DNA from: Halomonas sp. HAL1
GTDB taxonomy: Bacteria; Pseudomonadota; Gammaproteobacteria; Pseudomonadales; Halomonadaceae
Length of the DNA: 64,000 bases
Reading direction: 5' to 3'
Assembly (NCBI RefSeq): GCF_030544485.1
Contig: NZ_CP130610.1
Location: 2,170,001 to 2,234,000, forward strand
Made by a program: the position numbers and the translations under genes. The first letter of the stretch is position 1. Each line of letters opens with the position of its first letter. This document shows positions 1 to 8,773 of this stretch, in pieces. A model generated the notes under the pieces. It ran no database searches and was not told where the DNA came from. It saw only the letters and a program-made list of their open reading frames with translations.

Positions 1-860
1 AAGCCGTAGCTCCCTTTTACGCCACTGCACTGTTACTGGTACTCAATCAGCTCTCCAAGCACAACCGCTGGGGCTGGAAAGATGTAGCCGATACGCTTTC
101 CTCAGCGGCCAAACTCTTCGCCGAGCTTATCGCGATTTTGGCTGGCGTGGGCATGCTGGTCGGTGCGCTCTCTATGACCGGGCTTTCCGGCACCATCGCC
201 AACGACTTTATCAACATTGCTGGCGGTAGTGTGCCGCTATTGCTGCTGATGGGCGCCGTGACCAGTTTCGTACTGGGTATTGGCATGACCGTGACCGCCG
301 CCTATATTTTCCTAGCGGTGGCGCTGGCACCTGCCTTGATCCAGGGCGGCGGACTGGACCCCATGGCCGTACATATGTTCATCCTTTACTGGGGCATGCT
401 GAGCTTTATTACCCCACCAGTAGCACTGGGCGCCTTTGCGGCCGCTACCGTGGCTGGAGCTCGCCCAATGGCCACCGGTCTGCAGGCGATGCGGCTAGGC
501 AGCGTTATCTACTTTATTCCCTTCCTGTTCGTGCTCAACCCTGCGCTGATTATGCAAGGTGAGCCGCTCGTCATTGTGGCTGTGTTTATCCAAGCAGTGA
601 TCGGCATCATCCTGTTCGCCTCCGCCATGCAGGGCTACCTGATGGGCGTTGGGCGCCTTGGCTACGGCGCACTGCAGGAGATCATTATTCGCGCCCTGGT
701 ACTAATCGCAGGCCTGCTACTGGCGCTACCCGGCGGCGGAATGGTACCGCTTAGCCAGTGGGAATTGATTGGTTTGGCGGCTGCAGCGCTGCTACCCGCG
801 GTTGTCTTGGCTCGGTTGAGCCAGCGATATCATCAGCGTTCACTGGCCACCAGCGCCTAA
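1..860 (+). CDS. TRAP transporter large/fused permease, 3' part (TAXI-associated)
   Basis: The reading frame is open from base 3, so the gene begins upstream of the window; 285 C-terminal residues are visible. They are almost all hydrophobic, in about eight membrane-spanning stretches, with the small-residue-rich loops (GMTVTAAYIFLAVALAP, FITPPVALGAFAAA) typical of the DctM-type permease of TRAP transporters. It should couple sodium entry to uptake of an organic acid across the inner membrane. The next gene, 31 bp downstream, encodes a TAXI binding protein; TAXI systems usually have a fused DctQM permease, so the full protein is probably of that form, but the N-terminal half cannot be seen. 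The substrate is unknown; the neighbouring acyl-CoA genes suggest a carboxylate. Confidence 0.85.
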   Translation, partial: AVAPFYATALLLVLNQLSKHNRWGWKDVADTLSSAAKLFAELIAILAGVGMLVGALSMTGLSGTIANDFINIAGGSVPLLLLMGAVTSFVLGIGMTVTAAYIFLAVALAPALIQGGGLDPMAVHMFILYWGMLSFITPPVALGAFAAATVAGARPMATGLQAMRLGSVIYFIPFLFVLNPALIMQGEPLVIVAVFIQAVIGIILFASAMQGYLMGVGRLGYGALQEIIIRALVLIAGLLLALPGGGMVPLSQWELIGLAAAALLPAVVLARLSQRYHQRSLATSA

Positions 861-891
861 TTGTTAACCAACATAAGCAAAGAGGAGCCTT

Positions 892-2037
892 ATGCGTATA
901 AAAACAACATTCCCGCTCGCAATAAGCAGCTTGGCTGCAGGCGTAATGCTCGCTGGTCATGTAAATGCTATGCCAAACACGCTGAACTGGACCGCCTATG
1001 GGACGGGTACTAGCGGGCATGCGCAAATCATGGCAATTAGCCAACTGCTCCAGCAAGAGCACGGCACCCAGTCTCGCGTTATCCCTGGTGAAAACGACAC
1101 CATGCGGATGACGCCGTTAAAAACCGGCCGTGTAGATCTATGCGCCTGCGGTATCGCCAGCTACTACGGTTCAGAGGGCGTAATGATGTTTGCCGGGCCC
1201 GACTGGGGCCCGCAGCCTATCCGCGTGATATCAACCTCCATGGCCACCTTTGGATTGGGCATGGCTGTCGCGGGTGACGTTGAGATTGATTCAATCGCTG
1301 ATCTGGAAGGCAAGCGGCTGGCTTACCTGCGGGGCGACGATGCACTAAACAAAGCCGCCGAGGCATATCTAGCATTTGCCGGACTAACGTGGGATGACGT
1401 TGAGCGGGTGGACTTCCCCGGCTACAACGCCGCCTTTGATGGCATTATCAGCGGCCGAGCCGATGCCGCAATCACCACAACTGTTACACCAGCAGCACAA
1501 CGCCTTTCGGCCAGCCCTCGAGGCCTTCAATGGCCTGAACTACCTTCGGAAGACGAAGCGGGCTGGCAACAAATGCTTGAGGTTGCACCCTACTTTCAGC
1601 CTCATAGCGTAACCTCAGGGGCAGGCATTGATGCCGAACAACCACTCGCCAGCGCCAGCTACCCGTACCCCGTTATGGTCAGCAATGCCGACCTTGCTCC
1701 TGAAACCGTTCAAGGCCTGATCACCACATTGGTCGAATCATTTGACGACTATAAAGACAACGCGCCAGGCGCCAGAGGCTATGCGCTGGAAAACCAGAAT
1801 ATGACCTGGGTAGTGCCTTTCCACGACGCAGTGGTGGAGTACTATCGGGATACCGGCGTCTGGACGGACGAAATGGACGAGCATCAAAACGCGCTGGTTG
1901 AGCGTCAAACCTTACTAATGGATACCTGGGAACGCTACAAGGAAGATGCACCTGAAGATGAAGAGGCGTTTATATCCGGCTGGATGTCTGAACGCCGTTC
2001 AGCTTTGGAAGCAGCCAATATGAACCCTATTTTTTAA
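892..2037 (+). CDS. TAXI-family TRAP transporter solute-binding protein
   Basis: 381 residues, starting at ATG after an AGAGGAG ribosome binding site. Residues 1-26 form a signal peptide (MRIKTTF, hydrophobic core, cleavage likely after HVNA). The mature protein opens with the TAXI-type pattern WTAYGTGTSGHAQ followed by a region that selects ligand (PLKTGRVDLCACGIASYY), and has the usual two-lobed periplasmic binding fold. It would capture an organic acid in the periplasm and hand it to the permease encoded just upstream. It is probably co-transcribed with the permease and lies immediately before the acyl-CoA operon, which suggests the ligand feeds that pathway. The ligand itself is not readable from sequence. 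Confidence 0.88.
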   Translation: MRIKTTFPLAISSLAAGVMLAGHVNAMPNTLNWTAYGTGTSGHAQIMAISQLLQQEHGTQSRVIPGENDTMRMTPLKTGRVDLCACGIASYYGSEGVMMFAGPDWGPQPIRVISTSMATFGLGMAVAGDVEIDSIADLEGKRLAYLRGDDALNKAAEAYLAFAGLTWDDVERVDFPGYNAAFDGIISGRADAAITTTVTPAAQRLSASPRGLQWPELPSEDEAGWQQMLEVAPYFQPHSVTSGAGIDAEQPLASASYPYPVMVSNADLAPETVQGLITTLVESFDDYKDNAPGARGYALENQNMTWVVPFHDAVVEYYRDTGVWTDEMDEHQNALVERQTLLMDTWERYKEDAPEDEEAFISGWMSERRSALEAANMNPIF

Positions 2038-2114
2038 AAGCATCCACTGAGCGTTGACGCAATTTCTTTCAACAATTGCTCTCAACGATGTAACTAAATG
2101 TGGCACTAACACAG

Positions 2115-2129
2115 TTCTGCAATGCGGAA
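2115..2129. promoter_or_regulatory. Predicted operator palindrome (pimF-like operon)
   Basis: TTCTGCAATGCGGAA is a near-perfect 15-bp palindrome. Related 15-mers lie before etfBA and in the 14275-14493 divergent region. It sits about 110 bp before the start codon of the enoyl-CoA hydratase gene and just upstream of a possible promoter. The binding protein is inferred to be the IclR regulator encoded at 17356-18177. Confidence 0.6.
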
Positions 2130-2144
2130 TATAGTTTTACTATA

Positions 2145-2173
2145 TTGACTCATTGCAAGACTTTCGCCATGAT
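2145..2173 (+). promoter_or_regulatory. Possible sigma-70 promoter of the pimF-like operon
   Basis: TTGACT and CATGAT are separated by 17 bp, upstream of the start at 2238. An alternative -10 (TATATT at 2141-2146) would place the operator over its -35 region, which would fit repression better. Only the motif match supports either choice. Confidence 0.4.
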
Positions 2174-2237
2174 CGTCCCATTCAAATATTTCATTTTACA
2201 ATCATTAATTTCACCATGCGAAACACGGGAGCAGGCT

Positions 2238-3653
2238 ATGTCCGTCCATTATCAGCGACACGGTGATATAGGCGTAATTCAGATCGCTAACCCACCGGTT
2301 AATGCCTTGGGTCACGCCGTGCGTAGCGGCTTAGTCAACGCACTTGAAGAAGGTATCGCCGATACGCAAGCGGAAGCGCTGGTGGTGTTAGCCGATGGCC
2401 GCACCTTTATTGCCGGGGCGGATATTCGTGAGTTTGGTAAACCTCCCCAAGCGCCTCTGCTCCCGGATGTGATTACACAACTGGAAGCCTGCCCGAAACC
2501 ACTAATTGCCGCCCTTCATGGCACGGCCCTGGGCGGCGGTTTGGAAGTAGCGCTAGGCTGCCACTACCGAGTGGCATTGCCTGGCACCCGCGTTGGGCTT
2601 CCAGAAGTGAAGCTTGGTTTACTGCCAGGCGCAGGCGGCACACAGCGATTGCCTCGCTTGGTGGGGGTCGAGCGTGCCTTAGAGATGATAACCACCGGGC
2701 GCTTTGTCGACGCCGAAGAAGCGCTTGAGGCGGGTATTATTGACATCATTAGCGATGCCACGACGCCGCTTGAAGCGGGTTTAGCTGCAGCCCAAGAAGT
2801 ACTTTCAAACAATAAAATGGCGCGTATTACCGGCCAGCTTCCAGCTCCGGCGGCCAATCCTCAAGCGATCACTGCTATGTTGGAACGGCTGAATCAAGAC
2901 TCTCCCGAGCTTTTCTCGCCGTTTCGCATTGTCGAAGCGATTGAGGCCTGCGTGAATACTGATTCTTTTCAGGCCGGATTGCGCCGTGAGCGGGAACTGT
3001 TTTTAGCCTGTATGGACTCTCCTCAGCGCGCAGGACTTATTCATCTCTTTTTTGCCGCGCGCAGCCCCCATGTAGTGCCTAACATTGAGAACGCCGCTGC
3101 CTTTACCGACGTGGCGCTAATCGGTGAGCATCCGCTATTTGAACGCCTGCAAAAAGCCGCGCAACGGGCAGGAATTAACATAACCACCGCGCCAAACGCT
3201 ACCACTGAACTTTGCCTACTGGTGCCGGATACACCCATGGATTTCCATGTGGATTGCCCTGTTGTTGCACTGGAAGAGATTGGCACCCGCAGCACCAGCG
3301 ATACCGCGCTAAGCCTTATCACTGCTGAAAACAGCAGCATAGTAGAACTGGTTAATAAAAACGGCGAAGCGATGACGCAACAGCGAGCGGCGCTCACTCT
3401 TAAAGCGCTGCGGTTAAACGTCGTCGTCAGCCAACAGCAAAGCTTGCTGAACACTATGCATACTGCCATCCAACAAGCGCCAGCCAGTGAAAGACAGTCT
3501 GCGCTTGAACAGGCGAGTGTCAGCATTGCGGAACAGGGCTTCTGCTACCGCGAGAGTGATATTGATTTGCTCGCGGTGGAAGCGCTCGGCTACCCGCGCC
3601 ATTTGGGTGGACCACACCGCCAAGCCAGTCTCTTAACTGCTAAGGATGTATAA
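2238..3653 (+). CDS. Enoyl-CoA hydratase fused to a degenerate 3-hydroxyacyl-CoA dehydrogenase region (PimF/FadJ-like)
   Basis: 471 residues from the ATG at 2238; the frame is open further upstream, but the crotonase fold begins here. Residues 1-200 are a crotonase domain with oxyanion motifs ([18 protein letters not shown]) and both catalytic glutamates (E103, E123), so hydratase activity is expected. In FadJ/PimF proteins this part is followed by an NAD-binding dehydrogenase. Here the expected Rossmann segment (around residues 285-330) has no GxGxxG, the HFFNP catalytic-histidine motif is missing and the D-GF-NR segment is absent. The end still resembles the family ([19 protein letters not shown]). 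The protein therefore looks like a hydratase with a decayed dehydrogenase tail. It is first gene of an operon with two acyl-CoA dehydrogenases; a separate dehydrogenase is encoded at 14494. Confidence 0.82.
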   Translation: MSVHYQRHGDIGVIQIANPPVNALGHAVRSGLVNALEEGIADTQAEALVVLADGRTFIAGADIREFGKPPQAPLLPDVITQLEACPKPLIAALHGTALGGGLEVALGCHYRVALPGTRVGLPEVKLGLLPGAGGTQRLPRLVGVERALEMITTGRFVDAEEALEAGIIDIISDATTPLEAGLAAAQEVLSNNKMARITGQLPAPAANPQAITAMLERLNQDSPELFSPFRIVEAIEACVNTDSFQAGLRRERELFLACMDSPQRAGLIHLFFAARSPHVVPNIENAAAFTDVALIGEHPLFERLQKAAQRAGINITTAPNATTELCLLVPDTPMDFHVDCPVVALEEIGTRSTSDTALSLITAENSSIVELVNKNGEAMTQQRAALTLKALRLNVVVSQQQSLLNTMHTAIQQAPASERQSALEQASVSIAEQGFCYRESDIDLLAVEALGYPRHLGGPHRQASLLTAKDV

Positions 3654-3655
3654 CC

Positions 3656-4849
3656 ATGAACCTCACCTTTAGCTCCGAAGAGCAGACTTTTCGCGCAGAG
3701 GCTAGACGTTTTCTGGCCGAGGCGTTGCCAAGTGATATCAGCGAACGCGTTCGCTTGGGGCGCCACCTGCGTGCCGATGATCACCTGCGCTGGCAGAACA
3801 TTCTCAGCGAACAGGGCTGGCTGGCCTCTAACTGGCCAAAGGAGCATGGCGGCCCAGGCTGGGGCCCAGTGCAACGTCATATATTTGATGAAGAGTGCGC
3901 CGCGGCCCACGCGCCAACAGTTGTGCCTTTCGGCGTCAACATGGTCGCCCCCGTCATTATGAAATTCGGCAACACCGAGCAAAAGCAGCGCTACCTGCCG
4001 CGCATTTTGAATAACCAGGATTGGTGGTGCCAAGGCTACTCAGAGCCGGGTGCTGGATCTGATTTGGCGGGTCTGAATACCCGCGCCGTGCGCGAAGGTG
4101 ACCACTATATCGTCAATGGCCAGAAGACATGGACCACGTTGGGCCAGCACGCCAACATGCTGTTCTGTCTGGTGCGTACCGACCCGGACGCCAAAAAGCA
4201 GGCGGGGATTAGTTTTCTGCTGATCGATATGCAGACCCCAGGCATTACCGTGCGGCCAATTATTACGCTCGATGGTGCCCACGAAGTTAACGAAATATTT
4301 TTAGACAACGTTCGCGTACCCGTTGAGAACCGTGTCGGTGAAGAGGGCCAAGGCTGGACCTGCGCTAAGTTTCTGCTCACCCACGAACGCACGGGCATTG
4401 CAGGGCTTGGACACGCCAAGCAAGCCTTGCGTCATTTGAAGTCCCTGGCTAGCCGGATTCAACATCGCGGCAAACCGCTGCTAGAGCTGCCCAGCTTCCG
4501 CCAGCGGATAGTAAAAGCGGAACTTGAGCTAATGGCGCTGGAAGTGACCAACCTTCGCGTGATTGCCGCAGCCCGTGATGGCGGCGTGCCCGGGGCAGAG
4601 AGCTCGCTTCTTAAAGTGCGCGGTTCAGAGCTTCGCCAAGAGCTAAGCGAAATCACCCGCCGCGCTCTTGGCCCCGCCGCGCTACCGTTCTTTCCTGAGT
4701 TCCTGCATGGCGATGACAGCCTGGACGAAGAACGCGCCCAAAGCGCTGCTGCTAGCGCCCAGTACTTCAATCGCCGCAAGCTGTCGATTTATGGTGGCGC
4801 GAATGAAATACAAAAAAGCATCGTCGCTAAAACCATTTTAGGTATGTAA
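3656..4849 (+). CDS. Acyl-CoA dehydrogenase, large-subunit type (PimC-like)
   Basis: 397 residues, starting two bases after the upstream stop codon. The family motifs are present: an FAD/substrate segment (WWCQGYSEPGAGSDLAGL), the strand with NGQKTWTTLGQHANM, and the C-terminal IYGGANEIQKS. In most acyl-CoA dehydrogenases the catalytic glutamate precedes that GG; here the position is glycine (G380), as in members that work as heteromers. The gene is followed 10 bp later by a second, shorter acyl-CoA dehydrogenase, the arrangement of pimC-pimD in Rhodopseudomonas. Expected role: the first oxidation of a dicarboxylyl-, branched or cyclic acyl-CoA in the cytoplasm, passing electrons to ETF. Substrate assignment is inference. 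Confidence 0.85.
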   Translation: MNLTFSSEEQTFRAEARRFLAEALPSDISERVRLGRHLRADDHLRWQNILSEQGWLASNWPKEHGGPGWGPVQRHIFDEECAAAHAPTVVPFGVNMVAPVIMKFGNTEQKQRYLPRILNNQDWWCQGYSEPGAGSDLAGLNTRAVREGDHYIVNGQKTWTTLGQHANMLFCLVRTDPDAKKQAGISFLLIDMQTPGITVRPIITLDGAHEVNEIFLDNVRVPVENRVGEEGQGWTCAKFLLTHERTGIAGLGHAKQALRHLKSLASRIQHRGKPLLELPSFRQRIVKAELELMALEVTNLRVIAAARDGGVPGAESSLLKVRGSELRQELSEITRRALGPAALPFFPEFLHGDDSLDEERAQSAAASAQYFNRRKLSIYGGANEIQKSIVAKTILGM

Positions 4850-4859
4850 GGGGGTCACC

Positions 4860-5978
4860 ATGGATTTTGCTTTAACTGACGAGCAGCGCATGCTCGAAGA
4901 GACGCTCACCCGCTTGGTGGCTGATCAGGTTTCCCCCGAGCAGCGCCGCGCTATGCTGGCCGCTACTCCAAACGGTGATTCTGCACTATGGCGCACCTTT
5001 GCCGAGCTGGGCTTGTTGCATATGCCCTTCAGCGAAGATGTAGGTGGTCTAGGCGGCGACGGTACCGACCTGATGATCATTATGCAGGCTCTAGGACACG
5101 GTCTGGTGCCAGAGGCCTACCTTGCAGGCCTGGTGCTACCCGGCCAACTGCTGGCACTCACCGCCAACGGCGTACAGCAAACGCGCTGGCTAACCCCCCT
5201 GCTTGAAGGCGAACATCAGTTAGCATTTGCCTGGCAGGAGCACAGCGCCCGTTACGATGCCTTTGCCATCTCTACTCAGGCCACCCAGCGAGACGGCCAG
5301 TGGCAGTTAAATGGCAGAAAAGATGTGGTACTGAACCTACAAGCCGCCGCTGCAACGCTGGTCACAGCTCGGTTAGATAACGGCAAACTAGGGCTATTCA
5401 TTGTGCCCACAAATGCTCCTGGCATATCTACGCACCTCTATCGGACTATCGATGATCAGCCTGCCGGTGACCTCACCCTGGAAAACGTTACGCTAACGGT
5501 AGAAAACTGTCTGAGCGACGATGTCAGTGACGCACTGGCCGAGGTGCTGGCACTAGGCCGCGCTGCACTGTGTGCCCAAGCCCTCGGCGCAATGGAAGAG
5601 GCCTGCGACCAAACCCTCGCCTACCTAAAAGAGCGCAAGCAGTTTGGGCTGCCGCTCGCCACCTTCCAGGCACTCCAGCACCGTATGGTGGATATGCACC
5701 TGCACCTTGAGCAGTCCCGCTCGATGGCAATTCTTGCCGCCACCAGTCTTACACTGCCTGCCAGCGAGAGAGATTATAAAATCGCGGCGGCCAAGGCGTA
5801 CTGCGGCGAGTCGGCGCGTTTTATTGCCGAGCAGGCAATTCAGCTTCATGGGGCGATGGGGATGACTGAAGAGTGCTATGTCGCTAATTACGCTAAGCAT
5901 CTGGTCATGTTTGATCACTACCTGGGCGACAGCGACTACCATCTTGAAACGGTCAGCGATTTGTTACGCGTCGCCTAA
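4860..5978 (+). CDS. Acyl-CoA dehydrogenase, small-subunit type (PimD-like)
   Basis: 372 residues, starting at ATG after a GGGGGT ribosome binding site. It has the acyl-CoA dehydrogenase N-terminal helical domain (DEQRMLEETLTRLVADQV), a poorly conserved middle domain, and the C-terminal helical domain with KERKQFGLPLATFQALQHR and the QLHGAMGMTEE motif. The C-terminus (MFDHYLGDSDYHL) matches the small-subunit type rather than ordinary FadE. Adjacent coding with the large-subunit type suggests a heterotetramer. Family assignment is firm; partnership and substrate are inferred from the operon. Confidence 0.84.
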   Translation: MDFALTDEQRMLEETLTRLVADQVSPEQRRAMLAATPNGDSALWRTFAELGLLHMPFSEDVGGLGGDGTDLMIIMQALGHGLVPEAYLAGLVLPGQLLALTANGVQQTRWLTPLLEGEHQLAFAWQEHSARYDAFAISTQATQRDGQWQLNGRKDVVLNLQAAAATLVTARLDNGKLGLFIVPTNAPGISTHLYRTIDDQPAGDLTLENVTLTVENCLSDDVSDALAEVLALGRAALCAQALGAMEEACDQTLAYLKERKQFGLPLATFQALQHRMVDMHLHLEQSRSMAILAATSLTLPASERDYKIAAAKAYCGESARFIAEQAIQLHGAMGMTEECYVANYAKHLVMFDHYLGDSDYHLETVSDLLRVA

Positions 5979-5988
5979 AGAGGACTCA

Positions 5989-6768
5989 ATGCCAGACCAC
6001 TCCCGCGAATTAATACATGTCAGCGCAATTGATAATGGCATTGTAGAGGTAAGCATTACGCGCCCAGAGGTGCGTAATGCGCTAAATGAAGCTACCGCTC
6101 TGGCGCTCAATAAAGCGTTACAGGAAGTGGCCGCCAATAAACAGATACGCTGTGTCATTCTGCGCGGTGAAGGTAGTGCGTTTTGTGCTGGCGCTGACTT
6201 GGCGGAGTTTGAAAAGGCGACTTCCCAACCTGCCAGCGAGCGTTTAGAGACGCTTTTTCTACCCGCCCTGCGCAGTTTAATGACGATGAATAAGCCGGTG
6301 ATTGCGGCGGTCAGCGGTGCTGCTGCCGGTATTGGTGTTTCCTACGTTCTCGCCAGTGATATGGTGATAATGGGCCACTCCGCCTATCTGAAACTTGCCT
6401 TTATTAACATAGGGCTCATCCCCGACGGCGGCGCCTGTTGGCATCTTGTGCGTAAGCTTGGACACGCACAGGCGTTTGAGATGGCGGCGCTAGCGACACC
6501 AATCACTTCCGAACGATGCGTGGCACTCAGTTTGGCTAACCGAGTCGTCGATGATAACCGGGTACTAGATGACGCTCGTTCGTTGGCGCAAACGCTAGTA
6601 ACGCAATCCCCCCAGGCCATAAGCGCCACCAAACACGCTTTGCGTGAAGCGGCGCAACGCTCGCTAAATGACACGATGCAATTAGAGGGAAAGCTTCAAG
6701 ATCAGTGCAAAGCGTCTGAAGACTTTCAAGCGCGGGTTGCGGCGTTTCGTCAAAGCCGACGCAAATGA
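5989..6768 (+). CDS. Enoyl-CoA hydratase/isomerase family protein (PaaG/PimE-like)
   Basis: 259 residues from the ATG at 5989, preceded by AGAGGA; the open frame extends upstream into the previous gene but this start has the ribosome binding site. It is a single crotonase domain: AFCAGADLAEF (residues 65-74) and SGAAAGIGVSYVLASD form the oxyanion hole, and D146 in NIGLIPDGGACW is in the position of the catalytic aspartate of PaaG-type isomerases, not the glutamate of hydratases. It may thus isomerise double bonds or hydrate an unusual enoyl-CoA. It is the last gene of the operon and its 3' end overlaps the convergent nitronate monooxygenase gene by 19 bp. Confidence 0.85.
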   Translation: MPDHSRELIHVSAIDNGIVEVSITRPEVRNALNEATALALNKALQEVAANKQIRCVILRGEGSAFCAGADLAEFEKATSQPASERLETLFLPALRSLMTMNKPVIAAVSGAAAGIGVSYVLASDMVIMGHSAYLKLAFINIGLIPDGGACWHLVRKLGHAQAFEMAALATPITSERCVALSLANRVVDDNRVLDDARSLAQTLVTQSPQAISATKHALREAAQRSLNDTMQLEGKLQDQCKASEDFQARVAAFRQSRRK

Positions 6769-7709
6769 CCCAGTGCTTTCTGGTAATCTGCGTGTAGCGT
6801 GGTCACTTCTTCGGCCACGCTATTAAGCGAGGCAATACCCCCCACGCCCTGCCCTGCACCCCATATATCCCGCCAGGCTTTTGCCCTACTGCTACCACCT
6901 GAGCCATAGCGCATAGAGGCTTTATCGCCTTCAGGCAGCGCATCAGGGTCTAACCCCGCCTGCTCAATACTTTGCCGCAGATAGTTGCCGTGTACCCCGG
7001 TAAACAGATTGGTATAGACAATGTCCCCCGCCTTCGCGTCCAGCACCATCTGCTTATAAGCCGATTGGGCGTTTGCCTCTTTGGTGGCAATAAAGCGCGT
7101 GCCCATATATACCAGATCCACTCCTAACGCCTGGGCGGCAACGATTTGTTCACCTTTGGTGATCGCCCCCGCCAGCACCAGCGGGCCGTCGTAAAATCGG
7201 CGCACTTCAGCCACAAACGCAAAGGGGTTTAGCCGCCCGGCATGGCCACCTGCGCCATGGCACACCAATATCAAGCCATCCACTCCCGCATCGATCGCTT
7301 TCTTGGCATGTCGCAGCGTGGTGACATCATGGAAAACCAGCCCACCGTAGGCATGCACCTGCTCAACCACTCGATTAGGCGCATGCAGACTGGTAATCAC
7401 CAGCGGCACCTTGAACTCGGCACATAGCGCGACATCGTGCTCCAGTCGATCGTTGGTGGGGTGAACAATTTGATTAACCGCAAAGGGCGCTGAGGGTTTA
7501 TCCGGGTGCTGCTCGTCATAGTCGGCCAAGGTTTGGGTAATACGCTGTAGCCAATCACGGAGCGCTTCGGCGGGTCGAGCGTTTAATGCTGGAAACGCAC
7601 CGATAATGCCTGCTTGGCACTGGGCAATCACCAGCTCAGGCCCGGAGACGATAAACATGGGGGAGCCGATCACCGGCAGGGTTAACGAGGCGGTTAGGCG
7701 CGTTAGCAT
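6750..7709 (-). CDS. Nitronate monooxygenase / 2-nitropropane dioxygenase family FMN protein
   Basis: 319 residues. TIM-barrel flavoprotein with the family pattern: LPVIGSPMFIVSGPELV near the N-terminus, ILVCHGAGGHAG in the middle (the histidine region) and the phosphate-binding AGAITKGEQIVAAQALGVD followed by YMGTRF. Such enzymes oxidise propionate-3-nitronate and related alkyl nitronates; many members near acyl-CoA genes have unknown substrates. It reads against the acyl-CoA operon and its end overlaps that operon's last gene. An alternative is an enoyl reductase-type member (FabK-like), but the length and motifs favour the nitronate monooxygenase group. Confidence 0.8.
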   Translation of the reverse strand: MLTRLTASLTLPVIGSPMFIVSGPELVIAQCQAGIIGAFPALNARPAEALRDWLQRITQTLADYDEQHPDKPSAPFAVNQIVHPTNDRLEHDVALCAEFKVPLVITSLHAPNRVVEQVHAYGGLVFHDVTTLRHAKKAIDAGVDGLILVCHGAGGHAGRLNPFAFVAEVRRFYDGPLVLAGAITKGEQIVAAQALGVDLVYMGTRFIATKEANAQSAYKQMVLDAKAGDIVYTNLFTGVHGNYLRQSIEQAGLDPDALPEGDKASMRYGSGGSSRAKAWRDIWGAGQGVGGIASLNSVAEEVTTLHADYQKALGHLRRL

Positions 7710-7747
7710 GGGGCAACTCGCTGGTTGTTATTGTGATGAAATACCGC

Positions 7748-7771
7748 AAAAAGCCCCTTTCGGGGCCTTTT
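7748..7771 (-). terminator. Rho-independent terminator of etfBA
   Basis: On the minus strand GCCCC-GAAA-GGGGC, a stem with a GNRA tetraloop, is followed by TTTTT. It lies 20-45 bp past the etfA stop codon and before the nitronate monooxygenase gene. Confidence 0.85.
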
Positions 7772-7792
7772 GTGAACTGCTTATCAATGTTT

Positions 7793-8731
7793 TTACAGTT
7801 TGCTCTCAAGCTCCGGCAGGATCTCGAACAGATCGCCTACCAAGCCATAATCGGCCACCTGAAAGATCGGCGCTTCGTCGTCTTTGTTGATCGCGACGAT
7901 CACCTTGGAGTCTTTCATGCCCGCCAGGTGCTGGATGGCACCCGAGATACCCACGGCGATATACAGGTCCGGGGCGACGATCTTGCCGGTCTGGCCGACC
8001 TGCATGTCGTTGGGAACAAAACCTGCGTCGACGGCGGCGCGGGAGGCACCAATGGCGGCGCCCAGCTTGTCAGCAATGCCATCCAGCAGCTTAAAGTTCT
8101 CGCCGTTGCCCATGCCGCGGCCGCCGGAGATCACCACCTTGGCGCCGCCCAGTTCGGGGCGGTCAGACTTCGCCAGCTCTTCTTTGACAAAACTGGACTG
8201 GCTGTTGTCGGCGACAAAATCCACCGCTTCAATCGTGGCGCTGCCGCTTTCACCGACGGCATCAAAGCCGGTGGTACGAATGGTGATCACTTTCAGCGCA
8301 TCATCACTTTTCACCGTTGCAATGGCGTTACCGGCGTAAATCGGGCGCAGGAAGGTATCGGCACTTTCGACACCCAACACGTCCGATAGCTGGCTGACGT
8401 CTTTTAGCGCGGCCAGGCGCGGTAGGACGTTTTTGCCGGTGGTGGAGGCGCTGGCGAGTACGTGGGTGTAGCCATCAGCCAGTTCGACCAGCAGCGCGCC
8501 CATGGGCTCGGCGAGTTGATGGGCGTAGACAGCGTTATCCGCGACGCGCACTTTGCTCACGCCGTCGAGTTTGGCGGCGGCGTCGGCCGCAGCTTGAACA
8601 CTTTCACCGGCGACGAGAACGTCAATATCACCACCACTATATTTTTGAATCAGTTTCGCGGCCGCCACAACGTGGGCCGTGGCGCCGGCCAGGTGGCCTT
8701 CGTGTAAATCGGCAAGTACCAGAATGCTCAT
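7793..8731 (-). CDS. etfA: Electron transfer flavoprotein alpha subunit
   Basis: 312 residues from ATG at 8731, which has AAGGAG eight bases upstream; a start 18 bp earlier lacks that spacing. The N-terminal domain ([14 protein letters not shown]) is followed by the FAD-binding C-terminal domain with the family pattern [19 protein letters not shown] and the GGRGM loop. With EtfB it carries electrons from acyl-CoA dehydrogenases to ETF-ubiquinone oxidoreductase. Its position between acyl-CoA dehydrogenase operons fits the three dehydrogenases encoded nearby. It is second in the etfBA unit, which ends at a clear terminator. Confidence 0.97.
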   Translation of the reverse strand: MSILVLADLHEGHLAGATAHVVAAAKLIQKYSGGDIDVLVAGESVQAAADAAAKLDGVSKVRVADNAVYAHQLAEPMGALLVELADGYTHVLASASTTGKNVLPRLAALKDVSQLSDVLGVESADTFLRPIYAGNAIATVKSDDALKVITIRTTGFDAVGESGSATIEAVDFVADNSQSSFVKEELAKSDRPELGGAKVVISGGRGMGNGENFKLLDGIADKLGAAIGASRAAVDAGFVPNDMQVGQTGKIVAPDLYIAVGISGAIQHLAGMKDSKVIVAINKDDEAPIFQVADYGLVGDLFEILPELESKL

Positions 8732-8773
8732 GGAATCAGCTCCTTTCAAAGCGCTTGTAGCAAAGTACTTGTC

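Noticed and set aside
2100..2237. N-terminal extension of the hydratase fusion gene
   Set aside because: The added 46 residues cover the operator and promoter region and have no crotonase similarity; the ATG at 2238 starts the domain.
7733..8389. Long open frame opposite etfA (218 codons)
   Set aside because: It lies wholly antisense to a certain gene, has no recognisable domain or ribosome binding site, and is a product of high-GC codon usage.
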